Positions 5,816 to 7,803 of a stretch of 7,803 nt of DNA are shown piece by piece (within the stretch, counting starts at the first letter, position 1; every line of letters begins with the position of its first letter). The translations under genes were made by a program, and so were the position numbers. The notes under the pieces were generated by a model that was given only the letters and a program-made list of their open reading frames with translations, had not been told where the DNA came from and did no database searches. Source of the DNA: Clostridia bacterium (GTDB lineage: Bacteria > Bacillota > Clostridia > Christensenellales > Aristaeellaceae); assembly GCA_017412445.1 (NCBI GenBank), contig JAFPYA010000266.1, positions 1-7,803 of the forward strand. The letters run 5' to 3'.

Positions 5816-6733
5816 ATGACTCAAGGACTTCAATCACAAAGAAAGCCCGGCTCTAAGCTGCACATAAAGCGCACGCTTATAGCTTATTCATTCATCGCGC
5901 CCAACTTTATCGGATATATGGTATTGACCTTCGTGCCCATAATCCTGTCCTTCGTATACAGCACGATGGAGTGGAATCTGGGCGTAGAGAAGACCTTTGT
6001 CGGCATAGGCAATTTCCGCTATATGTTCTCGGTCGATCTCGACTTTTGGAAGGTCGTATGGAACACCTTCTACTACACCATTGGAACCGTGCCGGTCTGC
6101 CTTATACTCTCGCTGCTTTTGGCCATACTCATGAACCAGGGGCTCAGGGGCAAGGTGTTTTTCCGCTCGGTGTTCTTCTTCCCCTATGTCGCGTCCCTCG
6201 TGGCCGTGGCCGTGGTGTGGATGGCGCTGTTCAACCCCGATAAAGGTCCCGTGAATGAACTGCTTCGTTCTCTGGGCATGAAAAACCCGCCGCGCTGGGC
6301 AGGTTCCGCCGAATGGGCGATGCCCACGGTGATCGGCCTCACCATATGGAAGCAGGCCGGCTACTACATGGTGGTCTACCTTGCAGCGCTGCAGGGCGTG
6401 CCCATGGAGCTCTATGAGGCCGCGCGCATGGACGGCGCAAACGCATTCCAGCGCTTCACCCACGTAACCTGGCCCATGGTTACCCCCACGACCTTCTTTG
6501 TCAGCATGATGCTCATTATAGGCACCTTCAAGTCCTACGACATTATGTACGTGACCACGCAGGGCGGCCCCGGCACCGCCACGAAGGTTTTGGCGTATCA
6601 CATATACAACAACGCCTTCGTGAGCATGAAGTTCGGCTACGCCAGCGCGCTGAGCGTGTTTTTGTTCTTCGTGGTGCTAATAATCACGCTGATACAGTTC
6701 CGCGGTGAGAAACGCTTCACCAGCTATCTGTAA
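5816..6733 (+). CDS. Sugar ABC transporter permease, MalF/UgpA type
   Basis: A 305-residue inner membrane subunit that, with the next gene product, forms the translocation channel of the sugar importer. Six membrane segments are visible at roughly 22-45, 82-107, 117-139, 168-192, 224-245 and 276-297. The cytoplasmic EAA coupling loop, which docks the ATPase, is intact: EAARMDGANAFQRF at 201-214, followed by VTWP. The N-terminal IAPNFIGYMV and the TQGGPGTAT segment near 248-256 are typical of CUT1 permeases of the MalF side. The start is ATG 5816, set by GGGAG at 5804. The gene follows the binding protein after the stem-loop cluster and precedes its partner by 17 nt. Frequent ATA and CTT codons contrast with the binding-protein gene and suggest a lower expression level. 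Confidence 0.93.
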   Translation: MTQGLQSQRKPGSKLHIKRTLIAYSFIAPNFIGYMVLTFVPIILSFVYSTMEWNLGVEKTFVGIGNFRYMFSVDLDFWKVVWNTFYYTIGTVPVCLILSLLLAILMNQGLRGKVFFRSVFFFPYVASLVAVAVVWMALFNPDKGPVNELLRSLGMKNPPRWAGSAEWAMPTVIGLTIWKQAGYYMVVYLAALQGVPMELYEAARMDGANAFQRFTHVTWPMVTPTTFFVSMMLIIGTFKSYDIMYVTTQGGPGTATKVLAYHIYNNAFVSMKFGYASALSVFLFFVVLIITLIQFRGEKRFTSYL

Positions 6734-6750
6734 GAAAGGAGGAGACATAC

Positions 6751-7626
6751 ATGGATAAGACGATGATCAAAAAAGCCGACGGCACTTATAAAAGCCACGT
6801 CCCCACCTCGAGGATCGTGGGCAGAGTGATACTCTACGTGCTTTTGATATCCGGCTGCGCCATAATGCTTCTTCCCTTCATATGGATGATTTCCGCCTCT
6901 CTTAAGGCGGAAGCGGACGTGTTCACCTACCCTATACAGTGGATACCGTCAAATCCCCACTGGAAGAATTACGCCCTGATCTGGGAGCGCGTGCTCTTGC
7001 TTACAGGCTTCAAAAACTCCGCCCTGCTCACCATCTGCACTATGGTATTGCAGATAACCACCTCGAGCCTTGCGGCGTACTCGTTTGCCAAGCTTGAGTT
7101 CAAGGGCAGGAGCCTGCTGTTTCTGGCCTACGTGACCACCATCGCCATACCGTGGCAGGTCTACATGGTGCCTCAGTACGTAATGATGTCCGGCTGGGGA
7201 CTCACTGACAGCCTGCTTGGCATAATCATTATGCACGCCTTTACGGCCTTCGGCGTGTTCATGATGAGGCAGTTCTACATGGGCATACCCAACGAATTGC
7301 TCGAGGCGGCGCGAATCGACGGTCTGAGCGAATACGGCATCTGGGCAAGGATAATGATACCCCTGTCCAAGCCCGCCGTGGCGACCCTCGCAATCACCTC
7401 CTTCGTGTTTGAGTGGAACGACTTCATGGGCCCCAGAATTTACCTCTCCAGTCAGGACAAGATGACCCTGCAGCTGGTTTTGAGGCTGTTCAACACCCAG
7501 TACTCCTCAAACTACGCCCAGATGATGGCGGCCGCGACCGTGGCGCTGATACCCGTGTTCATACTGTTCATATTCCTGCAAAAATACTTCGTGCAGGGCG
7601 TGGCGACCAGCGGTCTCAAGGGCTGA
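6751..7626 (+). CDS. Sugar ABC transporter permease, MalG/UgpE type
   Basis: A 291-residue inner membrane protein, the second half of the importer channel. Membrane segments lie near 24-47, 88-112, 121-141, 152-173, 208-224 and 258-279. The EAA loop is EAARIDGLSEYGIW at 185-198 followed by ARIMIP, the form expected for contact with the shared ATPase. LPFIWMISASLK (41-52) and FEWNDFMGPRIY (220-231) are characteristic of MalG-type CUT1 permeases, and the C-terminus VQGVATSGLKG is the standard family ending. The ATG follows AAAGGAGG with an 8-nt spacer, 17 nt after the previous stop. The operon ends here: a terminator begins about 20 nt past the stop and no ATP-binding subunit follows. Confidence 0.95.
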   Translation: MDKTMIKKADGTYKSHVPTSRIVGRVILYVLLISGCAIMLLPFIWMISASLKAEADVFTYPIQWIPSNPHWKNYALIWERVLLLTGFKNSALLTICTMVLQITTSSLAAYSFAKLEFKGRSLLFLAYVTTIAIPWQVYMVPQYVMMSGWGLTDSLLGIIIMHAFTAFGVFMMRQFYMGIPNELLEAARIDGLSEYGIWARIMIPLSKPAVATLAITSFVFEWNDFMGPRIYLSSQDKMTLQLVLRLFNTQYSSNYAQMMAAATVALIPVFILFIFLQKYFVQGVATSGLKG

Positions 7627-7645
7627 TGGTTTTCTCGCAAAAAGC

Positions 7646-7690
7646 AGGAGCCTGCCGCAATCGCGCGGTCGGCTCCTTGTTTTATGTTTT
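7646..7690 (+). terminator. Strong, probably bidirectional terminator
   Basis: AGGAGCC (7646-7652) pairs with GGCTCCT (7671-7677). Inside it CCGC (7655-7658) pairs with GCGG (7665-7668) around a 6-nt loop. On the plus strand a T-rich tract follows (7677-7690), ending the importer operon. On the minus strand the same stem is followed by GC and five T (7643-7639), so it can also end the converging gene from the right edge. A smaller CGCC-TAA-GGCG stem lies at 7711-7720, shortly after that gene's stop. Confidence 0.85.
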
Positions 7691-7728
7691 GAGCCCAGTC
7701 GTTTCAAAAGCGCCTTAGGCGTATTATC

Positions 7729-7803
7729 TCAGTTGTCCTCGGTCATCATGACCTTAACGGCGCGCGCCTTGTCGTCGCGCAGGGCGAGCATTGCGGCCTG
7801 CAT
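7729..7803 (-). CDS. C-terminal end of an unidentified minus-strand gene (partial)
   Basis: The minus strand is open from the right edge for 24 codons to TGA at 7731-7729. The visible peptide reads MQAAMLALRDDKARAVKV followed by MMTEDN. It is rich in Ala, charged residues and Met, looks like a helix with an acidic tail, and shows no motif I recognise. The leading Met falls exactly on the window edge and is probably internal, since no ribosome site can be seen and the frame may continue. Its stop lies about 40 nt before the shared terminator, which supports it being a real converging gene. Function unknown. Confidence 0.5.
   Translation of the reverse strand: MQAAMLALRDDKARAVKVMMTEDN

Noticed and set aside
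4611..5837. A 408-codon minus-strand open frame opposite the binding-protein gene
   Set aside because: It is open because the highly biased binding-protein gene avoids TTA, CTA and TCA codons in register. The translation is low-complexity Val/Gly/His-rich, with no start signal.
1..7803. Mobile elements, CRISPR arrays, toxin-antitoxin or defence genes, tRNA or rRNA
   Set aside because: I found no transposase or integrase motifs, no regularly spaced repeats, no tRNA-like folds and no target-site duplications. Nearly all sequence is explained by metabolic and transport genes.

Overview
This 7.8-kb window looks like chromosomal DNA from a moderately GC-rich Firmicute, probably a gut-type member of the Clostridia. 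The grounds are strong AAGGAGG-type ribosome binding sites, sigma-A-like promoters, U-tract hairpin terminators, a PepV-type dipeptidase, the cmk-plsC gene pair and an ATPase-less CUT1-type sugar importer. The taxonomic call is inference; no rRNA or marker gene is present.

Left half, minus strand: a three-gene operon reads pepV (M20 dipeptidase), cmk (cytidylate kinase), plsC (lysophosphatidate acyltransferase). It starts from a clear promoter (TTGATA, 17 bp, TATAAT) at about 2966-2994 and ends at a hairpin terminator at 119-161. Upstream of it, also on the minus strand, is a single gene for a beta-propeller protein of the oligogalacturonate lyase (PL22) type, with its own promoter and terminator.

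Right half, plus strand: a divergent operon encodes a secreted extracellular sugar-binding protein followed by two MalF/MalG-type permeases. It ends at a strong, apparently bidirectional terminator. No ATPase gene is in the operon, so the importer presumably borrows a shared MsmK/MsiK-type ATPase. A cluster of four consecutive stem-loops separates the binding-protein gene from the permease genes. At the right edge is the last 24 codons of an unidentified minus-strand gene that converges on the same terminator.

The 263-bp divergent control region (4138-4400) holds both back-to-back promoters and several dyad sequences: two inverted copies of an 11-mer TTTTGTGCAAA, a 12-bp palindrome with a LacI/cre-like core, and nested inverted repeats around the importer's -10 box. 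The most economical model is a small catabolic locus that imports and cleaves unsaturated pectin-derived oligosaccharides under a local regulator encoded outside the window. The pepV-cmk-plsC operon is ordinary housekeeping. I see no phage, insertion sequence, CRISPR array, tRNA or rRNA, and no convincing sign of a wholly new system.
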